The position numbers were made by a program, and so were the translations under genes. From assembly GCA_003506895.1 (NCBI GenBank), contig DNXO01000042.1, positions 30,948 through 78,082 of the forward strand: DNA of 47,135 nt. The letters are read 5' to 3'. The DNA comes from Acetobacteraceae bacterium (GTDB taxonomy: Bacteria; Pseudomonadota; Alphaproteobacteria; Acetobacterales; Acetobacteraceae). The stretch's first letter is position 1; every line of letters begins with the position of its first letter. This document shows positions 31,927 to 40,361 of the stretch, piece after piece. The notes beneath the pieces are model-generated. The model was not told where the DNA came from. It saw nothing but the letters and a program-made list of their open reading frames with translations, and ran no database searches.

Positions 31927-34406
31927 GAAAACAGGTCCGGCTGCTTCCGGCCGCCCCGGCGCGCCATGTTCGCGCGATGCATCATCGGTACGGGCGGTTC
32001 GGCCTGGCCGGTGGCCTCGGCGATGATGGCTTCCGCCTCGGCCAACAGCGAGTCTTCGTCGGTATCGGTGCGCACGCTTTCCCGTCCAATTTCCAACAGC
32101 ACCGGCACCGCCAGCGGCGAGACCCGCGACAGCACCATGTGCACGATATGCCCCTTCACGCGCGCCAGCATCGCCGCGATGCGTCCGGCGTCGATCAGGC
32201 CGGAGGCCGCATCGGCGCGAGTCGCGCGCAACAGAATGTGGTCCGGCTGATGGCGGCGCAGCACCTCATAGATCAGGTCGCTGTTGACCGTCACCTGCCG
32301 GCGGTTCTTTTCCGCACCGGGAAGGTTGCGCTGGATCAGCCCGGCGATGACCGCGACATTCCGAAAAGTCCGCTTCAACATGGAGCTTTCGGCCATCCAG
32401 TCTTCCAGGTCGTCGCCCAGCATGTCCTGGTCAAACAACGCGGCGACGTTGCGCGGCTGGTTGGCGGACCAGATGCCCAGCACGTAGTCGGTGGCGACGA
32501 AGCCGAGCGGCGCGAACCCGGCGCGTTCCATGCGCTTCGTTACCAGCATGCCGAGGGTTTGGTGGGCGTTGCGGCCCTCGAAACAATAGGCGACCAGATA
32601 CCAGCGGTCGCCGCGCGGAAATGTCTCGATCAGCAGGTCGCCGCGACCCGGAAGCCGCGACACGCCGCGCTGAAGGCGCAGCCAGTCCCGCACCTGATCC
32701 GGGAAAAGGTCCCACTTTTCGGGCGATTGCAGCAGGCCGCGCACCCGGTCGGCGAGGTTCGTGGTCAGCGGCAACCGCCCGCCGGCGTAGGCCGGAACCA
32801 TGGGATCGCCATCGCCGCCTTCCATGCACTCGCAGGCCATCTCGCGCACCCGGACGAAGCGCAGCAGCCGGCCGGCGAACATGAAGGTGTCGCCGGGGCG
32901 GAGCATGTTGACGAAGTATTCCTCCACTTCGCCCAATGTCGGCCCGAAGCCGCGCTTGCCGGTCAGTTTCACCTTCAGCACCGAGGCTTCGACGATCGTG
33001 CCGATGTTCATCCGCAGCGCCGCGGCGGTGCGGGCGTTGCGGACGTGCATCCGGCCCTGACTGTCGCGGAACAGCTTCTTCCACTGGTCATAGGCTTGCA
33101 GCGCGTAGCCGCCGTCCTCGACGAACCGCAGCACGTCGTCGAACACGTCGCGGGTGACCGAGGCATAGGGCGCGGCGGCGGTGACTTCGGCATAGATGTC
33201 GTCGGGCAGGAACGGCGCGCTGCACGCCAGCGCCAACAGGTGTTGCGCCAGCACATCCAAACCGCCCGGACGCGGCGGGTCGCCGTCCAGCTCCCTGGCG
33301 GCAACGCCGAGGATGGCGGCCTCGCATTCCAGAACCTCGAACCGGTTGGCCGGAACCAGGATGGCTTTGGATGCCTCGTCCATCCGGTGGTTCGCGCGCC
33401 CTACCCGCTGCAGCAGGCGCGAGACACCCTTCGGCGCGCCGACCTGGATGACCTGATCGACGCCACCCCAGTCGATGCCCAGATCCAGCGACGAGGTCGC
33501 GACCACCGCGCGAAGGGTGCCCGCCGCCATCGCGGCTTCAACCTTGCGGCGCTGCTCCACCTCCAACGAGCCGTGGTGCAACGCGATCGGCAGCGTGGTG
33601 TCGTTCAGCTTCCACAGCGCCTGGAACATCAGCTCCGCCTGGGCGCGGGTGTTGACGAAGACGATCGTCATGCCGGCATCTTTGATGTGCGCCATGACCT
33701 GGGGGGCGGCTTCCAGGCCCATGTGGCCGGACCAGGACAAACGGCCCCGGGGCATCGTGATGGTGATCTCCGGCGGCGCGCCGTCGGCGACCTCGATCCG
33801 TCTGGTAGCCCCTGTGTAGGCTTGGACCGCGTCGGGATGCGCGACCGTGGCGGACAGGCCGACCCGGCGCGCTTTCGGCGCCAGCGTCCGCAGCCGAGAT
33901 ACCCCAAGCGCCAGTTGGTCGCCGCGTTTGGTGCCCGCCAGCGCGTGGACCTCATCCATCACGATGCACGCGAGGGAGCCGAAGAAGTCCGGTGCATCCG
34001 GCAGCGAGATCAGGACCGCGAGACTCTCCGGCGTCGTCAGCAGCAGATGCGGCGGAGCGGCCTTCTGCCGCGCCCGTCGGTTCGCGGGGGTATCGCCGGT
34101 GCGGGCCTCGATGGTGATCGCCAGACCCATCTGCTGCACCGGCCGGGTCAGGTTGCGGACGATGTCGGTGGCCAGCGCCTTCAGCGGGCTGACATACAGC
34201 GTGTGCAGGCCAGGACGCGGGTTGGACGCCAGATCGACGAGGCTGGGCAGGAACCCGGCGAGGGTCTTGCCGCCGCCGGTCGGGGCAATCAGCAGGACAC
34301 TTTCCCCGGCGTTCGCGGCGTCCAGCATCGCAAGCTGATGCGGACGGGGCACCCAGCCCTGGGTAGCAAACCAGGACGCGAATGGTTCCGGTAATGTTCC
34401 TGGCAT
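31923..34406 (-). CDS. Ligase-associated DNA damage response DEXH-box helicase (Lhr-like)
   Basis: A superfamily 2 helicase of 827 residues. Walker A is LLIAPTGGGKTLAGF (Lys47), the DEXH box IVMDEVHAL (Asp151-His154), then LSATVAHPD and, in the second RecA domain, RLLQRVGRANHRM. The long C-terminal region is that of Lhr-family core proteins (winged helix, beta-sheet bundle). The ATG at 34406 was preferred to an upstream TTG. It is in an operon with pdeM, as in other bacteria that carry this cluster; it probably unwinds DNA or RNA:DNA hybrids during repair (inference from the family). Confidence 0.94.
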   Translation of the reverse strand: MPGTLPEPFASWFATQGWVPRPHQLAMLDAANAGESVLLIAPTGGGKTLAGFLPSLVDLASNPRPGLHTLYVSPLKALATDIVRNLTRPVQQMGLAITIEARTGDTPANRRARQKAAPPHLLLTTPESLAVLISLPDAPDFFGSLACIVMDEVHALAGTKRGDQLALGVSRLRTLAPKARRVGLSATVAHPDAVQAYTGATRRIEVADGAPPEITITMPRGRLSWSGHMGLEAAPQVMAHIKDAGMTIVFVNTRAQAELMFQALWKLNDTTLPIALHHGSLEVEQRRKVEAAMAAGTLRAVVATSSLDLGIDWGGVDQVIQVGAPKGVSRLLQRVGRANHRMDEASKAILVPANRFEVLECEAAILGVAARELDGDPPRPGGLDVLAQHLLALACSAPFLPDDIYAEVTAAAPYASVTRDVFDDVLRFVEDGGYALQAYDQWKKLFRDSQGRMHVRNARTAAALRMNIGTIVEASVLKVKLTGKRGFGPTLGEVEEYFVNMLRPGDTFMFAGRLLRFVRVREMACECMEGGDGDPMVPAYAGGRLPLTTNLADRVRGLLQSPEKWDLFPDQVRDWLRLQRGVSRLPGRGDLLIETFPRGDRWYLVAYCFEGRNAHQTLGMLVTKRMERAGFAPLGFVATDYVLGIWSANQPRNVAALFDQDMLGDDLEDWMAESSMLKRTFRNVAVIAGLIQRNLPGAEKNRRQVTVNSDLIYEVLRRHQPDHILLRATRADAASGLIDAGRIAAMLARVKGHIVHMVLSRVSPLAVPVLLEIGRESVRTDTDEDSLLAEAEAIIAEATGQAEPPVPMMHRANMARRGGRKQPDLFS

Positions 34407-34860
34407 TGGGTGGAGATAAGCATGCTGTCGCGCTGGCGACAACCGGTATCACCATACGGCGACCGGGTGAACATTGGGGGCGCCGCATTCGGGCGTCCGG
34501 CCGTTTACCCGATTGGGCTATGTCGATGTGCCCTGACCCCGGCGTCTAACGGGCGTCTCAGCAGGCACGGTATGGGATTTTATACTGTTTTTGGGATTCT
34601 TTGTCCGTCGTGACTTTCCGCCCCGACGATGGCGTGACGAGAGCGGTGTGTGTGGTTGAGGTGGTGGCGGCCCCGCGCGATTGGGTGCATCGCGGGTTCG
34701 AAAGGTACGGTTGCGAACAGGCTGGGCATGTCGTGATCTATAGCTTTTGTTAGGAAAATAGTCAATGACGCTTCAGGCACACCGGCGCCCGGGTCAACGG
34801 GATTATCGAAGCGTTGGCAGGTTGGTTATCCAGATGCCGTGGCCGGGACACGCACAGCTA
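34407..34860. other. Intergenic region between the repair helicase and TPR-glycosyltransferase genes
   Basis: This 454-bp stretch is less GC-rich than the rest, with A/T-rich patches near 34570-34600 and 34738-34765. The only notable reading frame is a 47-codon one at 34610-34753 (GTG start), ending in HVVIYSFC; it matches nothing I recognise. No tRNA, IS end or strong hairpin was found. It may hold the helicase promoter or a remnant of an insertion. Confidence 0.5.
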
Positions 34861-36165
34861 TTATGGGACAGAGAAGGCCGAGCTCCGCCGCCCCGGAGCG
34901 GCACCATTGCCGTCCGCCATTTCCGTCAGCCGTTTCGCGACGTCCGTCAGAACGCTGGCCCAATCCCCTCGGCACGGTTGCCGCAGCAGCGTCGCCGAGG
35001 GGTACCACGGGCTGTCATCCCGCTGTAACATCCAGCGCCAATCCGCGAGATGGGCCAACAACGCCCAGACCGGGCGGTCCAGCGCGCCTGCCAAATGCAC
35101 GACCGCCGTATCGACGGAAATCACCACATCCATCAATGACACCAGCGCGCCGGTGTCGGCAAAATCCCGCAAACCCCCTGCATGGTTTCGCACATGCGGC
35201 ATGCCGGCTAATGCCGCTCGGTCGGGTTGCCGGATCTGCGTTTGCACCACATGGAACTCGATCTCCGGGCGATCGGCCAACAGACCACGGAACCGGTCAA
35301 ACGGGATACTGCGGCGGACATCGTCACGGTGCTGGGGATTGCCCGACCACGCCACCCCGACGCGCAGCCCCGTGCGGGGGCCCAGCTTTGCGCGCCAGAT
35401 TGCCATCCGCTCTTCCGGCACGGTCAGGTATGGCACCGTTGCCGGAATGCTGTCGAATTCCGTCTGGAATGCCAAAGGCAGGCTCAGCAGCGGGCAATGC
35501 AGATCGAACGGCGGCAGCGGTTGCCCGGTATCGATGATCTGGGCGACCCCTGGTATTCGCCCGAGCAGCGGCCTGATGCCGGGGTAAACCTCCAGCAGTA
35601 CGCGGGCGCCACGGGACGCCACCAGCGGCGCGTAGCGGACAAACTGCAACGTGTCTCCGAAGCCTTGTTCCGCATGCAACAGGATGGTTTGGCCATGCAA
35701 AGGCTCGCCACGCCATTGCGGTTGAGAAAAGGGCCGGCGCAGGCGATGGTTCGCGCTGGTCTGGAATCGCGCATCGAATTTACGCCAGCCCTCGCGGAAG
35801 CGGCCGTAACGCAGCAGCCAGATCGCGTCGGTTTCCCGGGCTTCCGGCAGGTCCGGTTGCAGGTCCAACGCGCGCCGAAGACAAACCAGCCCTTCAGCCT
35901 CCCGCCCCAGCACGAACAATGAAGCGGCCAAATCGTTGAACACTTCCGCCCGATATGGATTCAGCCGGGTCGCGGCTGTCAGGTTCTCGGCTGCCGCGGC
36001 ATAGTCGCCAGATTTGAACTGGGTGTTTCCCAGGACGTAAAGAAAGAACGCGTCATCCACACCGCTCGCGACCGCCTGTTTCGCCGCCGCGATCGCATCG
36101 TCAAGCTGTCCGGCGTCCATCGGTAGCCGGATCGTTTCGTAGAGCGCTTCAACCGAGGTATTCAT
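34861..36165 (-). CDS. TPR protein with C-terminal glycosyltransferase (GT9-like) domain, copy 1
   Basis: A protein of 434 residues. The N-terminal 140 or so form tetratricopeptide repeats (FLYVLGNTQFKSGDYAAAAE, then AEVFNDLAASLFVLGREAEG). The C-terminal domain resembles heptosyltransferase-type enzymes: LLHAEQGFGDTLQFVRYAPL, LRVGVAWSGNPQHRDD and DVVISVDTAVVHLAGAL, followed by the family-typical RDDSPWYPSATLLRQ. It probably transfers a sugar to a protein or surface glycan. Its start overlaps the end of the next gene upstream by 17 bp, and the two proteins are paralogues. Confidence 0.85.
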   Translation of the reverse strand: MNTSVEALYETIRLPMDAGQLDDAIAAAKQAVASGVDDAFFLYVLGNTQFKSGDYAAAAENLTAATRLNPYRAEVFNDLAASLFVLGREAEGLVCLRRALDLQPDLPEARETDAIWLLRYGRFREGWRKFDARFQTSANHRLRRPFSQPQWRGEPLHGQTILLHAEQGFGDTLQFVRYAPLVASRGARVLLEVYPGIRPLLGRIPGVAQIIDTGQPLPPFDLHCPLLSLPLAFQTEFDSIPATVPYLTVPEERMAIWRAKLGPRTGLRVGVAWSGNPQHRDDVRRSIPFDRFRGLLADRPEIEFHVVQTQIRQPDRAALAGMPHVRNHAGGLRDFADTGALVSLMDVVISVDTAVVHLAGALDRPVWALLAHLADWRWMLQRDDSPWYPSATLLRQPCRGDWASVLTDVAKRLTEMADGNGAAPGRRSSAFSVP

Positions 36166-37549
36166 TCACCGCCCCGATCACCGACGGCCAGTCGAACAAC
36201 GCGGGTTGCCGGAACAGCCGCATGGTCGGATACCACGGGCTGTCGTCACGCCCGATCAGCCAGCGGTATTCCGCGCCGAACGGCAGCAGCGTGCAGACCG
36301 GCTTTGCCAGCGCGCCGCCGAGATGCGCCAGCACCGTATCGACACTGATCACCACATCCATCAGGTCAACGATCGCGGCCGTGTCGGCGAAATCCACCAG
36401 TTCGGAACCGTGATCGACCACTCCCGGCATGTGCGGGCCGCTGCCGGTTTGAACGATATGGAATTCGCAGTCTGGCCGCCGCAGCAACGGTTCCAACATC
36501 GCGAACGGAATGGACCGATTCCAGATCGCGCTTGCCCCCGTCCAGGCAATCGCCACGCGCCGACGGCCATCCCGCGGTCCAAGCCGAGCCCGCCACGCCG
36601 CCAGACGCTCGGGTGGCACGGTCAGGTAGGGGGCGGCGGACGGGATTGTTTGAAACGCCCGAGGCAGACTCATGAACGAGCACTGGTAGTCGTAGCCCGG
36701 CAGGTCTTCATCACGGGCGAACACATCCGGCCAGCCGGCCAGCAGCGGTTTCAGGCCCGGTTGCACCTCCAGCACCACCCGTCCGGCTTTTTGGCGCAGC
36801 AGTGGGATGTAGCGAAGGAACTGCACGGTATCGCCATGCCCCTGCTCCGCGTGCACAAGGATGGTACGGCCGGTCAGGTCGTCTTCGCCCAACCAGTACG
36901 GGCCGGGATGCCGCCGCCGCAGGGCTTGGCCGAGATGCGCGTGCCAGCGAACCTCGTGCATTCGCCAGCCATTTTTGAAATCGCCCAGTGCCAGCAGTGC
37001 CAAAGCCTCCAGATACCGGGCGTCGTTGGCACTGGGCTGGGTCTGGTAGATGTGCCGGTAAACAGGCAGCGCGTCCTCGTAACGATTCAGGCTGCACAGG
37101 CAAACCGCGAGGTCGGAGAATACCGGCAATTGTGCGGGGTCCAGTTCGGCGGCGCGTTGCAGCGGCCCCAGCGCCAGATCCGGGCGGTCCAGCTTCAGCA
37201 GCAGGCCGCCCAGGTTCGCGGCGATCGGGGCGGCGTCGGGCGCCAACGCCAGTCCGCGCCGGAACAACGCCACTGCTTCGGCGTGCCGCCCCAACGAGCG
37301 CCGCGTTTCCCCCAGGTTGTTGTGCAGGTGGGCGTCGGTCGGGGCCTGCTCCAACGCCGCGCTGTAATGCACGTCCGCCGCGTCAAGGTCGCCACGGACG
37401 CGGGCACAGAAACCCAAATGGTGCCGCACCTTGGCATCGTCATGGCCAGCGGCAAGAGCGCAGCCGAAGCAAGTCTCCGCAGCGGCATAGTCACCGCGTT
37501 GAAAGGCTGCTCGCCCACGCTCGATATCCGTTTCGGTGTCGGTGGTCAC
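36149..37549 (-). CDS. TPR protein with C-terminal glycosyltransferase (GT9-like) domain, copy 2
   Basis: A protein of 466 residues, paralogous to the downstream gene. More TPR units are visible (about residues 5-175: AAFQRGDYAAAETCFGCAL, LHNNLGETRRSLGRHAEAV, LPVFSDLAVCLCSLNRYEDA). The transferase half shows ILVHAEQGHGDTVQFLRYIP, RRVAIAWTGASAIWNRSIPF and DVVISVDTVLAHLGGALAKP, and again RDDSPWYPTMRLFRQ. The gene is first in this two-gene operon and diverges from the repair exonuclease, 91 bp away. The acceptor is unknown. Confidence 0.85.
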   Translation of the reverse strand: MTTDTETDIERGRAAFQRGDYAAAETCFGCALAAGHDDAKVRHHLGFCARVRGDLDAADVHYSAALEQAPTDAHLHNNLGETRRSLGRHAEAVALFRRGLALAPDAAPIAANLGGLLLKLDRPDLALGPLQRAAELDPAQLPVFSDLAVCLCSLNRYEDALPVYRHIYQTQPSANDARYLEALALLALGDFKNGWRMHEVRWHAHLGQALRRRHPGPYWLGEDDLTGRTILVHAEQGHGDTVQFLRYIPLLRQKAGRVVLEVQPGLKPLLAGWPDVFARDEDLPGYDYQCSFMSLPRAFQTIPSAAPYLTVPPERLAAWRARLGPRDGRRRVAIAWTGASAIWNRSIPFAMLEPLLRRPDCEFHIVQTGSGPHMPGVVDHGSELVDFADTAAIVDLMDVVISVDTVLAHLGGALAKPVCTLLPFGAEYRWLIGRDDSPWYPTMRLFRQPALFDWPSVIGAVNEYLG

Positions 37550-37640
37550 GGGCAGGTATTATCAGCGAGACGGGGCCGTGTCATGACGCACTGACCGCGG
37601 CCACCTGTTCAAAACCACTTCGGCTGCCAACATACACCCC

Positions 37641-38660
37641 ATGCCGCATCCCGAGACCTGGCTGAAAGTCCTGCCGAACGGCCTGTTTTGTGAGCCAGGC
37701 GGCTTCTACATCGATCCGATGCGGCCGGTGGACCGAGCGGTGATCACGCACGGGCACTCCGACCACGCGCGCCCCGGGCACCGGGCGGTGCTGGCGACGG
37801 CGGATACGCTGGCGGTCATGCGCGCCCGCCTGGGCGACGGCGCCGGCCAAAGCCAGCAGGCCCTTGGTTGGCACGAGCCGATCACCATGGGCGAGGTCCG
37901 CGTCTGGCTGTCGCCGGCGGGACACGTCCTGGGCAGCGCGCAGGTCGCGATGGAATACCAAGGCTCCAGGGCCGTCGTCAGCGGCGACTACAAGCGCGTC
38001 CCGGACCCGACCTGCGCTGCATTCGAACCCGTTCCCTGCGACGTGTTTGTTACCGAGGCAACCTTCGCCCTGCCCGTCTTCGTGCATCCGCCGCCCGAGG
38101 ACGAAATCAGGCGCCTGCTGGACAGCGTCGCGCTGTTTCCGGCCCGCACCCATGTCGTCGGCTGCTATTCGCTGGGCAAATGCCAGCGCGTGATCGCACT
38201 GCTGCGCCAGGCCGGCTGGGACAGACCAATCTGGCTGCACGGCGCGCTGATCGCGATGTGCGAGGTGTATCGCCAACGCGGCGTGGAGCTTGGCGAGCTT
38301 CGCCCCGCGACCGGCGCCGCGAAAGCGGAACTGGTCGGCGCCATCGTCCTGGCCCCGCCCAGCGCCGTTGCCGACCGGTGGGCTCGGCGTCTGGAAGACC
38401 CGGTCGTGGCTGCTGCCTCCGGCTGGATGCGGGTGCGCCAGCGTGCCAAGTCCCGTGGCGTCGAATTGCCGCTGGTGATCTCGGACCACGCCGACTGGAA
38501 CGAACTCAACACGACCCTGGACGATGTTGGAGCCCCGGAAGTCTGGGTTACGCATGGCCGGGAGGAAGCCTTGATCCACGCCGCCGCGCAACGCGGTATC
38601 CGCGGCCGGGCGTTGCGGCTGCTGGGTTACGGCGAGGAAGACGAAGCGGAGGCTGCATGA
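37641..38660 (+). CDS. Ligase-associated DNA damage response exonuclease (metallo-beta-lactamase fold)
   Basis: A protein of 339 residues of the metallo-beta-lactamase/beta-CASP type. The metal motif HxHxDH is ITHGHSDHARPGH (His37, His39, Asp41, His42); SPAGHVLGSAQV and VVSGDYKRVPDP carry further ligands; the beta-CASP His is in the C-terminal VISDHADWNEL. It normally sits directly before the ATP-dependent ligase gene of the repair cluster. Here it is followed, with an ATGA overlap, by a cupin gene instead. Confidence 0.92.
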   Translation: MPHPETWLKVLPNGLFCEPGGFYIDPMRPVDRAVITHGHSDHARPGHRAVLATADTLAVMRARLGDGAGQSQQALGWHEPITMGEVRVWLSPAGHVLGSAQVAMEYQGSRAVVSGDYKRVPDPTCAAFEPVPCDVFVTEATFALPVFVHPPPEDEIRRLLDSVALFPARTHVVGCYSLGKCQRVIALLRQAGWDRPIWLHGALIAMCEVYRQRGVELGELRPATGAAKAELVGAIVLAPPSAVADRWARRLEDPVVAAASGWMRVRQRAKSRGVELPLVISDHADWNELNTTLDDVGAPEVWVTHGREEALIHAAAQRGIRGRALRLLGYGEEDEAEAA

Positions 38661-39151
38661 GCAATCCCCTGTCCATCACGTTCGACGACGACGGCGCAAT
38701 CCCGAACTCGCCCCTGCCGTTGCTGGTTTACCGCAACGCTGTTTCCCCAAACCCGGCGGCGATCGAGCGCCTGTTTGCCGCCAATCATTGGCCACCCGCG
38801 TGGCGCGACGGGGTGCATCCGTTCCACCATTTTCATAGTACGGCGCACGAGGTTCTCGGCGTCGCCCGCGGTGAGGTATCCGTCCTGTTCGGCGGCCCGT
38901 CGGGCGAGGTGCTGACGGTCAAGGCCGGCGACGTGGTGGTGGTCCCGGCGGGGGTCGCCCACTGCAACCAGCGCCAGTCGCCGGACCTGCTGATCGTGGG
39001 CGCCTATCCCGACAACGGCCCCGATCCGGACCTGTGCCGCGGCCGTCCCGAGGATCACGATGCGGCAAAACAGGCCGTCGCGGCGGTGCCCTTGCCGGGC
39101 GCCGATCCGGTTGAGGGCAAGGACGGGGCATTGCCTCGGCTCTGGCGCTGA
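38657..39151 (+). CDS. Cupin-domain protein, YjlB-like
   Basis: A protein of 164 residues. The cupin motifs are HPFHHFHSTAHEVLGVARG and VVVPAGVAHCNQ, giving a complete set of possible metal ligands. The C-terminus includes the repeated family pattern LLIVGAYPDNGPDPDLCRG. The start at 38657 overlaps the exonuclease stop (ATGA). Members of this group are of unknown function; the coupling with a repair exonuclease is unexpected. A terminator hairpin follows. Confidence 0.87.
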   Translation: MSNPLSITFDDDGAIPNSPLPLLVYRNAVSPNPAAIERLFAANHWPPAWRDGVHPFHHFHSTAHEVLGVARGEVSVLFGGPSGEVLTVKAGDVVVVPAGVAHCNQRQSPDLLIVGAYPDNGPDPDLCRGRPEDHDAAKQAVAAVPLPGADPVEGKDGALPRLWR

Positions 39152-39282
39152 ATTGCTGGGACGTCGCCGCCCTGGCGAACGGACCTATGGCCGGCATCGA
39201 CAACCATCGCCCGCCGCCCGATCGCGTCCGCCGCTTGATCTCCACAACCGCTGCGTTGCGGGAGGCGCGGGCGTAGGCGTTA

Positions 39283-39327
39283 GCGATCGACGCAATTCGG
39301 CGTAGCGTCGATCGCCGCCGCTGTTTT
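39283..39327. terminator. Intrinsic terminator between convergent cupin and binding-protein genes
   Basis: A perfect 11-bp stem, GCGATCGACGC (39283-39293) with GCGTCGATCGC (39305-39315), an 11-nt loop and TTTTT at 39323-39327 on the plus strand. It terminates the exonuclease-cupin transcript and may also act on the opposite strand. Confidence 0.75.
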
Positions 39328-40346
39328 TACCGGAACGGAATGGCGTACATCAGTCCGCCGTTCGTCCACAGCCCGTTCAACCCGCGCTGCAGTTTCATCG
39401 AGCTGGCCTGACCGACGTTACGCTCGAAGCTCTCGCCGTAGTTGCCGACGGCCCGCAGCACGTTCGCGGACCATTTCGGGTCCAGTCCAAGCGGCTTGCC
39501 CATGTCGTCACCGGCACCGGTCAGGCGCTTCTGCGCGGCCGAACCGGATTGGGCCAGTTCATCGACCTTGGCCTGGGTGACGCCCAGCTCCTCCGCTTCG
39601 ATCATCACCGACAGGGTCCAGCGCACGATCTTTGCCCATGTTTCGTCACCGTGACGGACGAACGGGCCCAACGGCTCCTTGCTGATCCGTTCCGGCAGGA
39701 CGACGAAGTCGTCGGGCTTGCCAGAGACGACGCCAATGGCCACGGCTAACGCCGAGCTGTCCTGGCTCAGGGCGTCGCAGCGGCCAGAGAAGAAGGCCTG
39801 ATACATCGTCTCCTGGTTTTCCATGATGACCGGCTGGAACTTCAGGCCGTGGGCGGCGAACCACTCGGTGGCGTTTTGTTCGTGCGTCGTGCCCTGTGCC
39901 ATGCAAATCGTGGCGCCGTTCAGGTCCGACACCGACTTGACGCCGGACTCCTTGCGAACCGCGAAGCCCTGGCCGTCGTAGAAATTGACCGGCCCCGCGG
40001 TCAACCCGATGCTGGTATCACGCAGATACGTTTCGGTGGAGTTACGCAGCAGCACGTCGATCTCGCCACTTTGCAGGGCGGTGAAGCGCAGCGCCGCGGT
40101 GAGCGGCGAGAACCGCACCTTCGCCGGATCCCCCAGCACCGCCGCCGCAATCGCTCGGCAGTAATCCACATCCAGGCCCCGCCAAACGCCCTGGCTGTCC
40201 GGGGCGGAGAAGCCCGCCAGCGCCGTGTTGACACCGCACACCAGGATACCGCGGGCGCGCACATCCTCCAGCGTCGCGGCGTTCGCTTTCGGTTGCGCGG
40301 CTAGCACCGCCACGGCCGCGCAGGCGGCCAGAAGTAGTTTCTTCAT
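39327..40346 (-). CDS. General/polar amino-acid ABC transporter substrate-binding protein (AapJ-like)
   Basis: A periplasmic protein of 339 residues with a Sec signal peptide (MKKLLLAACAAVAVLAA, cleavage near residue 23). The mature part, LEDVRARGILVCGVNTALAG, then GLDVDYCRAIAAAVLGDPAKV, and the Arg/Glu-rich IDVLLRNSTETYLRD, closely follows the AapJ/BztA family of broad amino-acid transporters. AGGGGA precedes the start, 15 bp after the aminotransferase stop, so it belongs to the rpiR-aminotransferase operon. Genes for the permeases and ATPase (aapQMP) are missing here. Confidence 0.92.
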   Translation of the reverse strand: MKKLLLAACAAVAVLAAQPKANAATLEDVRARGILVCGVNTALAGFSAPDSQGVWRGLDVDYCRAIAAAVLGDPAKVRFSPLTAALRFTALQSGEIDVLLRNSTETYLRDTSIGLTAGPVNFYDGQGFAVRKESGVKSVSDLNGATICMAQGTTHEQNATEWFAAHGLKFQPVIMENQETMYQAFFSGRCDALSQDSSALAVAIGVVSGKPDDFVVLPERISKEPLGPFVRHGDETWAKIVRWTLSVMIEAEELGVTQAKVDELAQSGSAAQKRLTGAGDDMGKPLGLDPKWSANVLRAVGNYGESFERNVGQASSMKLQRGLNGLWTNGGLMYAIPFR

Positions 40347-40361
40347 ATGTGAGTTCCCCTT

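Noticed and set aside
31977..34394. Open frame of 805 codons on the plus strand opposite the repair helicase
   Set aside because: It is exactly antisense to a clearly real helicase; high GC keeps stop codons rare. The translation is His/Arg/Gln-rich with no known domain.
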